39,741 nt of DNA from DASCOT01 sp036012155 (GTDB lineage: Bacteria; Acidobacteriota; UBA890; WLXD01). This document shows, in pieces, positions 16,328 through 24,155 of the stretch. The position numbers and the translations under genes are program-made. Every line of letters begins with the position of its first letter. Positions within the stretch are counted from its first letter, which is position 1. The stretch is from assembly GCA_036012155.1 (NCBI GenBank), contig DASCOT010000085.1, forward strand, positions 1-39,741. Reading direction: 5' to 3'. The notes beneath the pieces are model-generated. The model saw only the letters and a list, made by a program, of their open reading frames with translations. It did not search any database and had not been told where the DNA came from.

Positions 16328-17455
16328 CTAGAGAATCTGGCCCAGGGCCCGCTCGAGCGTCTCCACCGACCGATCGACGTCGTGCAGCTTGTCGAGGCCG
16401 AACAGCCCGAGGCGGAAGGTGCTGAAGCCGTCCGGCTCGTCGCAGCGCAAGGGAACACCAGCGGCGATCTGCAGGCCTACCCCGGCAAACTTCTTGCCGT
16501 TCTGGATGTCGGCATCGTCGGTGTAGCTGACGACCACCCCGGGAGCCTGGAATCCCTCCGCCGCGACGCTCTTGAAGCCCTTGTCGACCAGCAGCGCCCG
16601 CACCCTGTCGCCGAGCTCCTGTTGCTCCCCCCGGACCTTGTCGAGCCCGTAGGTCGCGGTCTCGGCCATGGCGTCGCGAAAGCGCGTCAACGAGTCGGTC
16701 GGCATTGTGGCGTGGTAGGCGTGCCCACCACCCTCGTAGGCTTGCATGATCTCCAGCCACTTCCGCAGGTCGACCGCAAAGCTGCTGCTGGTGGTAGCTT
16801 CGATACGCTGGCGGGCCAACGCGCTCATCATCACCAGGCCGGCACAGGGAGAGCCGCTCCAGCCCTTCTGCGGAGCGCTGATCAGCACATCGACACCGGT
16901 CGCCTGCATGTCGACCCAGATGGCGCCCGAAGCAATGCAATCGAGAACGAACATGCCGCCCGCAGCGTGCACTGCGTCGGACACCGCACACAGGTAATCG
17001 TCAGGAAGGATCATTCCTGACGAGGTCTCGACGTGCGGAGCGAACACCAGGTCGGGCTGCTGCTCGGCGATCGCCGCAACCACCTCCTCGATCGGTGCAG
17101 GCGCAAAGGCCGGCTGGGGGCCGGGTTCGACGGCGCGCGCCTTCAACACCGTACAGACGGAAGGAATATCCCCCATCTCGAAGATCTGCGACCAGCGAAA
17201 GCTGAACCAGCCATTGCGGATCACCAGGCACCGCTTGCCGGTGGCGAACTGACGTGCCACGGCCTCCATGCCGAAGGTGCCGCCGCCGGGGACCACCGCC
17301 ACCGCCTCGGCCGCGTAAACCTCCTTCAGGGTCGTGGAGACATCTCTCATCACCCCCTGGAACGTCTGCGACATGTGATTGAGCGAACGGTCGGTGAAGA
17401 CCACCGAGTACTCCAGAAGACCGTCAGGATCGACGTGGGGTAGTAAGCCTGGCAT
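16328..17455 (-). CDS. Class V PLP-dependent aminotransferase
   Basis: The product is 375 residues from the ATG at 17455. The fold-type I pattern of class V aminotransferases is clear. AVVPGGGTFGMEAVARQF binds the phosphate region, Asp172 in FVLDCIASG contacts the pyridine nitrogen, and Lys197 in SAPQKGWSGSP is the expected Schiff-base lysine. A C-terminal Arg in STFRLGLFGLD is placed to bind the substrate carboxylate. The closest relatives in architecture are serine-glyoxylate, alanine-glyoxylate and phosphonate-pathway aminotransferases, and the exact substrate is unresolved. No signal peptide is present, so it is cytoplasmic. It is first in a two-gene operon with the AEC permease and divergent from the cytochrome/PQQ dehydrogenase gene. 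Confidence 0.85.
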   Translation of the reverse strand: MPGLLPHVDPDGLLEYSVVFTDRSLNHMSQTFQGVMRDVSTTLKEVYAAEAVAVVPGGGTFGMEAVARQFATGKRCLVIRNGWFSFRWSQIFEMGDIPSVCTVLKARAVEPGPQPAFAPAPIEEVVAAIAEQQPDLVFAPHVETSSGMILPDDYLCAVSDAVHAAGGMFVLDCIASGAIWVDMQATGVDVLISAPQKGWSGSPCAGLVMMSALARQRIEATTSSSFAVDLRKWLEIMQAYEGGGHAYHATMPTDSLTRFRDAMAETATYGLDKVRGEQQELGDRVRALLVDKGFKSVAAEGFQAPGVVVSYTDDADIQNGKKFAGVGLQIAAGVPLRCDEPDGFSTFRLGLFGLDKLHDVDRSVETLERALGQIL

Positions 17456-17579
17456 GTTGCCGTCCGGGTCGAAGGAACGATGCGGTAGCGCTGGCGAAGT
17501 GTCTGCGTCGGTTGACGACCCTGCCTGAGCTTCGGAGAATCAGCAAGTCTCTCGGACGCTTTCAGACGGAGAAGAAATC

Positions 17580-19529
17580 ATGAGACGGCTCGTAACCTAC
17601 CTGAGCACCCTGGTAACGCTGGCGATTGTCGGGATCCTGTGGGCCTCGCAGCCGCTCGAAGCGTCGAGTAAACCGGTGCAGCAGGGATGGAATCCTGCCG
17701 GAGCCGCCACCCCGGTCAGCATGACGCTGGACTACGAGATGCGGTGTGCCAGCTGCCACGACAACCGCAGCCCCGACAACCGGGCTCCGAGCCGTGAGAC
17801 GCTGCGGCAGCTGCCGCCCGAACGGGTGCTCGCCGCCGTTACCACCGGACCGATGGGCGAGTTCGTGGCCGGACTCCGGGAGGAGCAGCTGAGCGCGCTG
17901 GCGGAGTTGGTGACCGGCAAGCCGTTCGGCGGAGCCGCTGATCGCGCTGCGACGGCGATGAGCAACCCGTGCGCTGGTCCGCTGTCGCTTGACGATCCCT
18001 TCGAGCGGCCGCATTGGAACGGCTGGGCTCCGGACCCGACCCGCTCGCACCGCTTTCAAGACAATGCCGCGGCTGGGCTCACCGGCGCCCAGGTGCCCGA
18101 TCTGAAGCTCAAATGGGCCTTCGCCCTTCCCGGCGCCGCATCGGCGGCGTGGGCGCAGCCGACGATCGTCGGCGATGCGCTGTTCATCGGCAGCGACAAC
18201 AACTTCGTCTACGCCCTCGACGCCAAGAGCGGTTGCGTGCATTGGTCGTACGAGGCACCGGGCCAGGTGCGCACCGCGGTGAGCATCGGCGCGCTGAGCG
18301 ACGTCCCCGGTGTTCGTTATGCCGCCGCGTTCGGCGACTACATGGGCTATGTCACCGCGGTCAACGCGGAGACCGGCGAGCAGCTATGGTCGGTGCGTCC
18401 GGACGACCACCCGGCCGCCAAGATCACCGGCCCGCCGGTGCTCGATCCCTCGCCCGGAGGCCACCTTTACGTCGGCGTGTCGTCATGGGCCCAGATCCCG
18501 GCCGCCAGGGTCACCTATGAATGCTGCACGTTCCAGGGCAGCGTCTCGGCTCTGGACCTGGCCACCGGCGAGCGCATCTGGAAGACGTACACCATGTCGG
18601 AGCGGCCCCGGCCGCTGCGCCAAAACTCCGCCGGAACTCAGCTGTACGGACCGTCCGGCGCCGCCGTATGGAACGCGCCAACGCTGGATCTCGAACATCG
18701 CACGCTGTACTCGACGACAGGCACTTGCTACATCTCGGAGTTCTTCGATGATCCCATCGGGTTCGACGACGGCACCTGTGTATCGGTCATGGCGTTCAAC
18801 CTCGACACCGGGGCGCGCCTTTGGTGGACACAGCTGGTACCCAACGATCGCCACGGTGGCGGGTGCGGGACGACCGCGGAGGAGCGACGCATCAATTGCC
18901 CGGGCTTTGTCGACGACCCCGACGATGATCCGTCCGGGTCGCCCTTGCTCGTCCGCCTCGCCGACGGGCGCCGAGCCATCATCCAGGGTCAGGAGAGCGG
19001 TCGTGTGACGGCACTCGATCCGGACAACCGCGGCGCCGTGCTATGGGTCTCGCAGGCCGCTGATCGGATGTCGCCGAGCGACGCGGGCTTCGGCGGAGCC
19101 TATGACGGCGAATACTACTTCAAGCCGCAACCCCACGCCAACGGCACCGGCAGCATCGCCGCATTGCGTCCGGAGGATGGCTCGCGAGCCTGGTACACGG
19201 AGCTCGCGAAACCCACCGACTGCGAGAATCCAGAGGAGACGATGACCTGCCACTCGGGCAACTGGGCGGCCGCCTCGGCGATCACCGGCGCTGTGTTCAC
19301 TGGGTCACGTAGCGGAGTCTTGCGCTCGTACTCCACCGAGGACGGCGGCATTGTCTGGGAGTTCGATACGGCCCGCGAATTCGACACCGTGAACGGCGTC
19401 GCCGGGTTCGGCGGAGGATTCGGCGGAGCCGCCCCATCGATCGTCGACGGCATGCTGTATGTCGGCTCCGGGTACGCGATTCTCGGCAACGCGCCCGGCA
19501 ACGTGATCCTGGCATTCGGCCTGGACTAG
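17580..19529 (+). CDS. Cytochrome c-PQQ propeller dehydrogenase, polyvinyl-alcohol-dehydrogenase-like
   Basis: The product is 649 residues from the ATG at 17580, with GGAG eight bases upstream. A signal peptide (about residues 1-28) precedes a small cytochrome c domain with the haem motif CASCH (Cys56, Cys59, His60) and a likely axial Met92 in TTGPMGEFV. From about residue 135 a PQQ-type propeller follows, with blades such as FIGSDNNFVYALDAKSGCVH, VTAVNAETGEQLWSVRP, VSALDLATGERIWKTY and VMAFNLDTGARLWWTQL. This N-terminal haem plus propeller order is that of polyvinyl alcohol dehydrogenases, periplasmic quinoproteins that pass electrons from secondary alcohols to cytochrome c. The natural substrate here is unknown. 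No PQQ biosynthesis genes occur in the window, so PQQ would come from elsewhere in the genome or from outside. Confidence 0.8.
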   Translation: MRRLVTYLSTLVTLAIVGILWASQPLEASSKPVQQGWNPAGAATPVSMTLDYEMRCASCHDNRSPDNRAPSRETLRQLPPERVLAAVTTGPMGEFVAGLREEQLSALAELVTGKPFGGAADRAATAMSNPCAGPLSLDDPFERPHWNGWAPDPTRSHRFQDNAAAGLTGAQVPDLKLKWAFALPGAASAAWAQPTIVGDALFIGSDNNFVYALDAKSGCVHWSYEAPGQVRTAVSIGALSDVPGVRYAAAFGDYMGYVTAVNAETGEQLWSVRPDDHPAAKITGPPVLDPSPGGHLYVGVSSWAQIPAARVTYECCTFQGSVSALDLATGERIWKTYTMSERPRPLRQNSAGTQLYGPSGAAVWNAPTLDLEHRTLYSTTGTCYISEFFDDPIGFDDGTCVSVMAFNLDTGARLWWTQLVPNDRHGGGCGTTAEERRINCPGFVDDPDDDPSGSPLLVRLADGRRAIIQGQESGRVTALDPDNRGAVLWVSQAADRMSPSDAGFGGAYDGEYYFKPQPHANGTGSIAALRPEDGSRAWYTELAKPTDCENPEETMTCHSGNWAAASAITGAVFTGSRSGVLRSYSTEDGGIVWEFDTAREFDTVNGVAGFGGGFGGAAPSIVDGMLYVGSGYAILGNAPGNVILAFGLD

Positions 19530-19637
19530 CTCCGTATCGGAGGACGGTGCTTCGCGTACTAGTTCAACTCTCCGGGATCGCGGTGGTGGAATTTCTCCAA
19601 CGACCATCTGACACACGCGTGCGCGAGAACGTAGCGG

Positions 19638-20291
19638 TCAAACCTCCTCGTCGCCGTGACGTATGCGGTCGTACGGTTGAACGACCGAGGAGGCGATATT
19701 GCTGAGGTGGGCGCTCACTCTTCCGAGCATGCGCGCCGCGCTCGAGTAGACAACCGCCGGGTCTGCCAGCAAGTCGCTCGCTGCCAGTCGGGATACGTAG
19801 TCGAGCACCACGACTTTGGTCTCGACGTGATGCTCGATCACCTCCCCTGCGCCGGTCGCGTTGGCATCACCAAACGCCGCTGCACACGCTTCGAAGCTCG
19901 GGCGGATGCGCTCGGCGATCTGGCGCAGGTCATCCGCGAACTCGCCCTCGAGAGGTGCCTTCTTGAGCTCGACGAGATCGCCCAGGCCGCGAGCAAAGTC
20001 GCCGATGCGCTCGGCATCCTGAACGATCGACACGAGGATCAGGCTGGCTACGAGATCGTGCCTAGGATCGACGGCGAGATGCTGCAGCACGGTCCGACGC
20101 ACTTCACGCTCCCCGTCATCGATGCGGTCGTCGAGTGTATCGAGATCGATCTCCGGAGACCGGTCGTCGAGGAGCATGCCGATCGCGATGTCATACATCT
20201 TGCCGCCGTGGGAGAGCATCCCCGAAACGGTCTCGAAGGCTTCGTCGATCAGCGTTGATTGGGCTCGCGCTCCGAACAGGCGCTCGAACAT
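19638..20291 (-). CDS. PhoU-like regulator paired with Na/Pi symporter
   Basis: The product is 217 residues, all helical, from the ATG at 20291. GGAG seven bases upstream overlaps the end of the symporter gene. The protein has the PhoU three-helix-bundle pattern with the metal-binding signature DAERIGDFARGL in the first half and a related SAHLSNIASSVV in the second. PhoU proteins bind di-iron or di-manganese clusters and tune phosphate transport and signalling. Its gene starts 13 bases after the symporter stop, so it is the second gene of a two-gene operon. It probably regulates that symporter rather than a Pst system, since no pst, phoB or phoR genes are present. The last residues (GDEEV) follow a helix and show no extra domain. 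Confidence 0.85.
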   Translation of the reverse strand: MFERLFGARAQSTLIDEAFETVSGMLSHGGKMYDIAIGMLLDDRSPEIDLDTLDDRIDDGEREVRRTVLQHLAVDPRHDLVASLILVSIVQDAERIGDFARGLGDLVELKKAPLEGEFADDLRQIAERIRPSFEACAAAFGDANATGAGEVIEHHVETKVVVLDYVSRLAASDLLADPAVVYSSAARMLGRVSAHLSNIASSVVQPYDRIRHGDEEV

Positions 20292-20304
20292 CTCAGCTCT
20301 CCAG

Positions 20305-21423
20305 CTACAGGGCGCCGCTGATCAACAGCAGCGAGAGCGGTACCAGGAAGAAGACCACGATGATGTAGACGGCTGCCAGCAGCCGATTGCGGCTCCCCAC
20401 GCGCCCCATCGCGCGCGCCATGGCGAGCGGTATTCGCCGCAGGGGTGGCGGCATGAAAACCAATAGCGTCGCGCTCACGTTGAACATGACATGCGCAAAG
20501 GCCACCGTCACCGCGGCCGGGTTGCCGGTAGCCAGCGCCGCCAGCATGGCGGTGATGGTCGTACCGAGGTTGGCGCCGATGGTAAGCGGAAACATCTGCT
20601 CGAGCGTCACGATACCCGCGCCGACCAGCGGAATCATCGCCGAAGTGGTGATCGAGCTGCTCTGCACCATCACGGTCATCAGCATGCCCGCGGTGACGGC
20701 GGCGATCGTCGAGCGCAGGACGGTGGCGTGTAGTATGCGCTCGGCGCGGGCCGACATGATCGCCTTGAGGAGATCGACGAGGAACTTCAAGCACGCCATG
20801 AGAAGCGCCACGCCGATGATCAGGGTAATGATCCCGGAATCTCCGACCAGGCCGACGACACCTTCGGCAACCGGACGAACGACGGCTCGCAGCGGGTCGA
20901 ACAGCTTGATCCCGGCCGTGCCCTCGAGGCCAACCTCGAGGATGGTGGCCACCCGCGCCAGGTAGCCAGTCGCCATTTCCACGGGCAACAGGATCGCCAC
21001 GGCGAGCAGATTGAAGAAGTCGTGCACGGTGGCGCCGGCGAAGGCGCGCTCGAACTCCTCACGCCTCGTTACGTGGGCCAACGAGACCAGAGTGTTGGTG
21101 ATCGAAGTGCCTATGTTGGCACCCATGATCACGGGAATGGCTCCCTCGACGGTGAGCGCGCCGGCGGCTACCAGCCCAACGGTCATCGATGTCGTCGTCG
21201 AGGAGCTCTGCACCAGGCTAGTGGCCAGGACCCCCACGAACAGGCCGACCAGCGGGTTCGCGGTCTGCTCGATGAGCATCTCCGCGAAGCCGCGCCCAAA
21301 CAGCTTGAAGGCGAGCCCCATGAGATCGAGCCCGACGAAGAAACCGTAGAGCAGCAGCAACAACGCCAGCAGCTGCGCCGGCCCCTGCCAGCGAGCGCTG
21401 TCGGTCGTTGAGTCAGCAGACAT
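20305..21423 (-). CDS. Na/Pi cotransporter (NptA / PF02690 family)
   Basis: The product is 372 residues from the ATG at 21423. About eight hydrophobic segments are arranged as an inverted repeat. Each half carries the transport signature: VQSSSTTT at 72-78 with GANIGTSIT at 101-109, and VQSSSITT at about 253-260 followed by GANLGTTIT. These QSSS motifs are the Na+ and phosphate binding elements of the SLC34/NptA family. The protein should take up inorganic phosphate with sodium across the inner membrane. It heads a tight operon with the PhoU-like gene. No clear Shine-Dalgarno sequence is visible before the start. The roughly 200-base divergent region toward the ADOP permease gene must hold its promoter. 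I could not identify a Pho box. Confidence 0.88.
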   Translation of the reverse strand: MSADSTTDSARWQGPAQLLALLLLLYGFFVGLDLMGLAFKLFGRGFAEMLIEQTANPLVGLFVGVLATSLVQSSSTTTSMTVGLVAAGALTVEGAIPVIMGANIGTSITNTLVSLAHVTRREEFERAFAGATVHDFFNLLAVAILLPVEMATGYLARVATILEVGLEGTAGIKLFDPLRAVVRPVAEGVVGLVGDSGIITLIIGVALLMACLKFLVDLLKAIMSARAERILHATVLRSTIAAVTAGMLMTVMVQSSSITTSAMIPLVGAGIVTLEQMFPLTIGANLGTTITAMLAALATGNPAAVTVAFAHVMFNVSATLLVFMPPPLRRIPLAMARAMGRVGSRNRLLAAVYIIVVFFLVPLSLLLISGAL

Positions 21424-21629
21424 CGGTGGCCCGTGTACTCAGGTCAATGACCCGGAGGAAGTGGAATACACGCCGACCAAGAAAAGCTCCGATGACGAGA
21501 GCGGCTCGGGTTCGTGAATCAGGACCGACTCTAGCCTCCAACGACCATCGGATCAAACGCCCCGCAGCAGGCAGCCATAGGGTGCCGGCTAGCCCGTCCG
21601 GTTGCCTTTGATCACCGGCGCAGGTGACC

Positions 21630-24146
21630 ATGGCGCTGCCCCGGGTGGACGTGTCGAGCTGCGGTCGGGGTCCTCGGTCCGCCGACGTCGACACGGGATC
21701 TCCCTGTTGCTCTGAATCCAGTCAGCGAGAACACTGCTTGCTCCAAGATCTGCGCCACGCCTTCCGCTCGCTGCTGCGCACGCCGGGGCCGACGGCCGTC
21801 GTGGTATTCACGCTCGCCGTAGGCATCGGCGTAAACACATCGCTGTTCAGTGTTCTGAACGCGGTCTTGTTACGACCTCTGGAGTATCCGGAACCGGACC
21901 GCATCATGACCCTGTGGGAGAGCAACGACTCCCTGGGTATCGAGCAAAACAACGTCGGAGCCGGAACATTTCTGGACTGGCAGGAGGGGGTCGAGGCTTT
22001 CGACTCGCTGGCCGCCTATCGCCTCGTTGGCCATCTACTCACCGACCTCGAGACCCCTGTTCAGCTCATGACTGCTCGGGTGTCACCAGAGCTATTCGAG
22101 GTGCTCGGAAGCGTGCCTCTGCACGGACGCCCCTTCGGCGAGGGCGACCAGGGAGAGGAGGCCGAGCGGCGCATCCTCTTGAGCCATCGACTATGGACGC
22201 GACACTTCGGCTCCGACCCGGACATCGTCGGTGGCACGGTGCGACTCGACGAGGAGCCCTATGAGGTGGTGGGTGTGATGGTCGAAGGCTTCGAGTTCCC
22301 GCCTGACGCTGCCGACGTGGAGGCCTGGACGCCCCTGAACATCGATCCGCGCCTGGTGAACGTGCGCGGAATGCGAGTCTACGGGGTTGTCGGCCGCCTC
22401 AGCCAAGCCGCCAGCGCGGAGCGTGCACGGGACGAGCTGGCGGCGATCTCGGCCCAGATCGCCAGTGCCTACCCGGACACCAACCGCGGCTGGGGGGCCC
22501 GGGTCATCTCGGCCCACGAACAACTCACCGGCGCCGTTGCCTCGACGCTCTGGATCCTTGTCGGCGCCGCCGCCCTGGTATTGATGATCGCGTGTGTCAA
22601 CGTCGCCTCGGTAATGCTTGCCCGAACAGTGGAGACTCAACGGGAGTTGGCGGTTCGAGCGGCACTGGGTGCGGAAGGCTGGCCGCTGGCACGTCGTTCC
22701 CTGGCCGACGGCCTGGTGCTGGGCGCCGTGGGGGGCTCGGCCGGGCTGGCTCTTGCCGCCGCCAGCATGGGAGCCCTTCGCTCAATTATCCCCGCCGATG
22801 TACCACGGCTGCAGGGAGTCGGACTCGACCCGATGGTGCTGGCTTTCAGCATCTGTGCCTCCGTCGGTGCCGGGCTCGCTGTCGGTCTGTTGCCAGCGCT
22901 CCGCTCGAGACGACCCGATTTAGTCGCCGTATTGCAGGACCGGGTGCGCGGCGGTACAGGTGGGGCCGGCGCGCGGCGACTGCTCGACGGCATGGTAGCG
23001 ATCGAGGTAGCTCTGGCAGTCGTCCTGCTGGTGGGAGCGGGGCTCCTGATCCGCAGCTACCGAAATCTCATCGACGTCGATCCTGGTTTCCGTATTGACG
23101 GTGGTATCTCCGTCGCCATGTCGCTACCCGAGACGCTCTATCCGGAATCTGCGAGCCTGCGTGGCTTCTTCAACGAGCTCGTCGATCGGGCCGCCGTCTT
23201 ACCCGGAGTCGAGGGGGCTGGCGCTGTTACCTCTCTGCCGATGAGCCCGGTAGGCATGGACTTCGACCTGCCATTTCAGATCGAGGGGGACCCGGTGCTG
23301 GCACAGACTGACCGGCCCCGTGCCGACTACCGTTCGGTGATCCCCGGCTACTTCGAGGCACTGGGGATTCCCCTGGTGCGCGGGCGCCTGCTCGATGACA
23401 CGGACCGGGAGGAGGGCCGCCCAGTCATGGTCATCAACGAGTCCATGGCTCGGACTCACTTCAGCGGGGATCCCATCGGCCGCACACTCGGTGTACCCAT
23501 GGCGGGCAGCATCGAGATCGTCGGCATCGTCGGCGATGTGCGCCACCGCGGGCTGGCGTCCGAGCCGCGGCCCGAGATGTTTGTCTCCTACCAACAGTTC
23601 TCCCTCCGCGACATGCACCTCGTTGTGCGCACCGAGGAGGATCCGTCGAGGGTCATCGCCGGTGTTCGCGACATCATCCGGGAGCTGGATCCGCGGCTGC
23701 CAGTGCGGGTGGCGGCGCCGCTGGAGCAGATCGTCGGCGAGTCGTTGGCGCGCCCCCGGTTCAACATGTTCCTCCTCGGCGCGATGGCCGCCTCGGCATT
23801 GCTGCTGGCGGCCGCCGGCATCTACGGCGTTATCTCCTACACCGTGGCGCAGCGAGTGCAGGAGATCGGAATCCGGATGGCACTGGGCGCCGACGCAGCC
23901 GGCACGATGCGAATGGTGGTGAGCCAGGCAATGGCGCGTGTCGGGGCGGGAGCTGTTCTGGGGGCGATCACGGCGCTGCTCGGAGGTCGAGTGCTGGCCG
24001 GCCTCGTCTATGGCGTCGACCCCCGGGATCCACTCACCCTCGTGACCGTGATCCTCGTGCTCGGAGCCGTCGGAGCGCTGGCCGCCGCCCTACCGACGCG
24101 TCGCGCAGCGCGCATCGATCCGGTGTCGGCGCTGCGGCGCGACTGA
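21630..24146 (+). CDS. ADOP-type FtsX/MacB-like permease
   Basis: The start is uncertain. ATG at 21630 has AGGTG just upstream, but family-like sequence begins only at LLQDLRHAFRSLLRTPG, whose TTG at 21738 would give about 802 residues. The protein has two repeats of the MacB periplasmic core plus FtsX permease. The first helix (TAVVVFTLAVGIGVNTSLFSVL) is followed by a periplasmic core and a three-helix FtsX block (about residues 310-470), then a second unit ending AGIYGVISYTVAQRVQEIGIRMALGA and ALPTRRAARIDPVSALR. ADOP-family permeases normally work with a separate MacB-like ATPase. None is adjacent, as the nearby ABC protein carries its own membrane domain. The function may be efflux or mechanotransmission. 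It is divergent from the Na/Pi symporter and convergent with the penicillin acylase gene (nine bases between). Confidence 0.85.
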   Translation: MALPRVDVSSCGRGPRSADVDTGSPCCSESSQREHCLLQDLRHAFRSLLRTPGPTAVVVFTLAVGIGVNTSLFSVLNAVLLRPLEYPEPDRIMTLWESNDSLGIEQNNVGAGTFLDWQEGVEAFDSLAAYRLVGHLLTDLETPVQLMTARVSPELFEVLGSVPLHGRPFGEGDQGEEAERRILLSHRLWTRHFGSDPDIVGGTVRLDEEPYEVVGVMVEGFEFPPDAADVEAWTPLNIDPRLVNVRGMRVYGVVGRLSQAASAERARDELAAISAQIASAYPDTNRGWGARVISAHEQLTGAVASTLWILVGAAALVLMIACVNVASVMLARTVETQRELAVRAALGAEGWPLARRSLADGLVLGAVGGSAGLALAAASMGALRSIIPADVPRLQGVGLDPMVLAFSICASVGAGLAVGLLPALRSRRPDLVAVLQDRVRGGTGGAGARRLLDGMVAIEVALAVVLLVGAGLLIRSYRNLIDVDPGFRIDGGISVAMSLPETLYPESASLRGFFNELVDRAAVLPGVEGAGAVTSLPMSPVGMDFDLPFQIEGDPVLAQTDRPRADYRSVIPGYFEALGIPLVRGRLLDDTDREEGRPVMVINESMARTHFSGDPIGRTLGVPMAGSIEIVGIVGDVRHRGLASEPRPEMFVSYQQFSLRDMHLVVRTEEDPSRVIAGVRDIIRELDPRLPVRVAAPLEQIVGESLARPRFNMFLLGAMAASALLLAAAGIYGVISYTVAQRVQEIGIRMALGADAAGTMRMVVSQAMARVGAGAVLGAITALLGGRVLAGLVYGVDPRDPLTLVTVILVLGAVGALAAALPTRRAARIDPVSALRRD

Positions 24147-24155
24147 TCCGATCGA

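Noticed and set aside
16308..16991. Upstream extension of the AEC permease frame
   Set aside because: It overlaps the aminotransferase gene in another frame, is Arg/Gly rich without family resemblance, and membrane segments begin only after the TTG at 16307.
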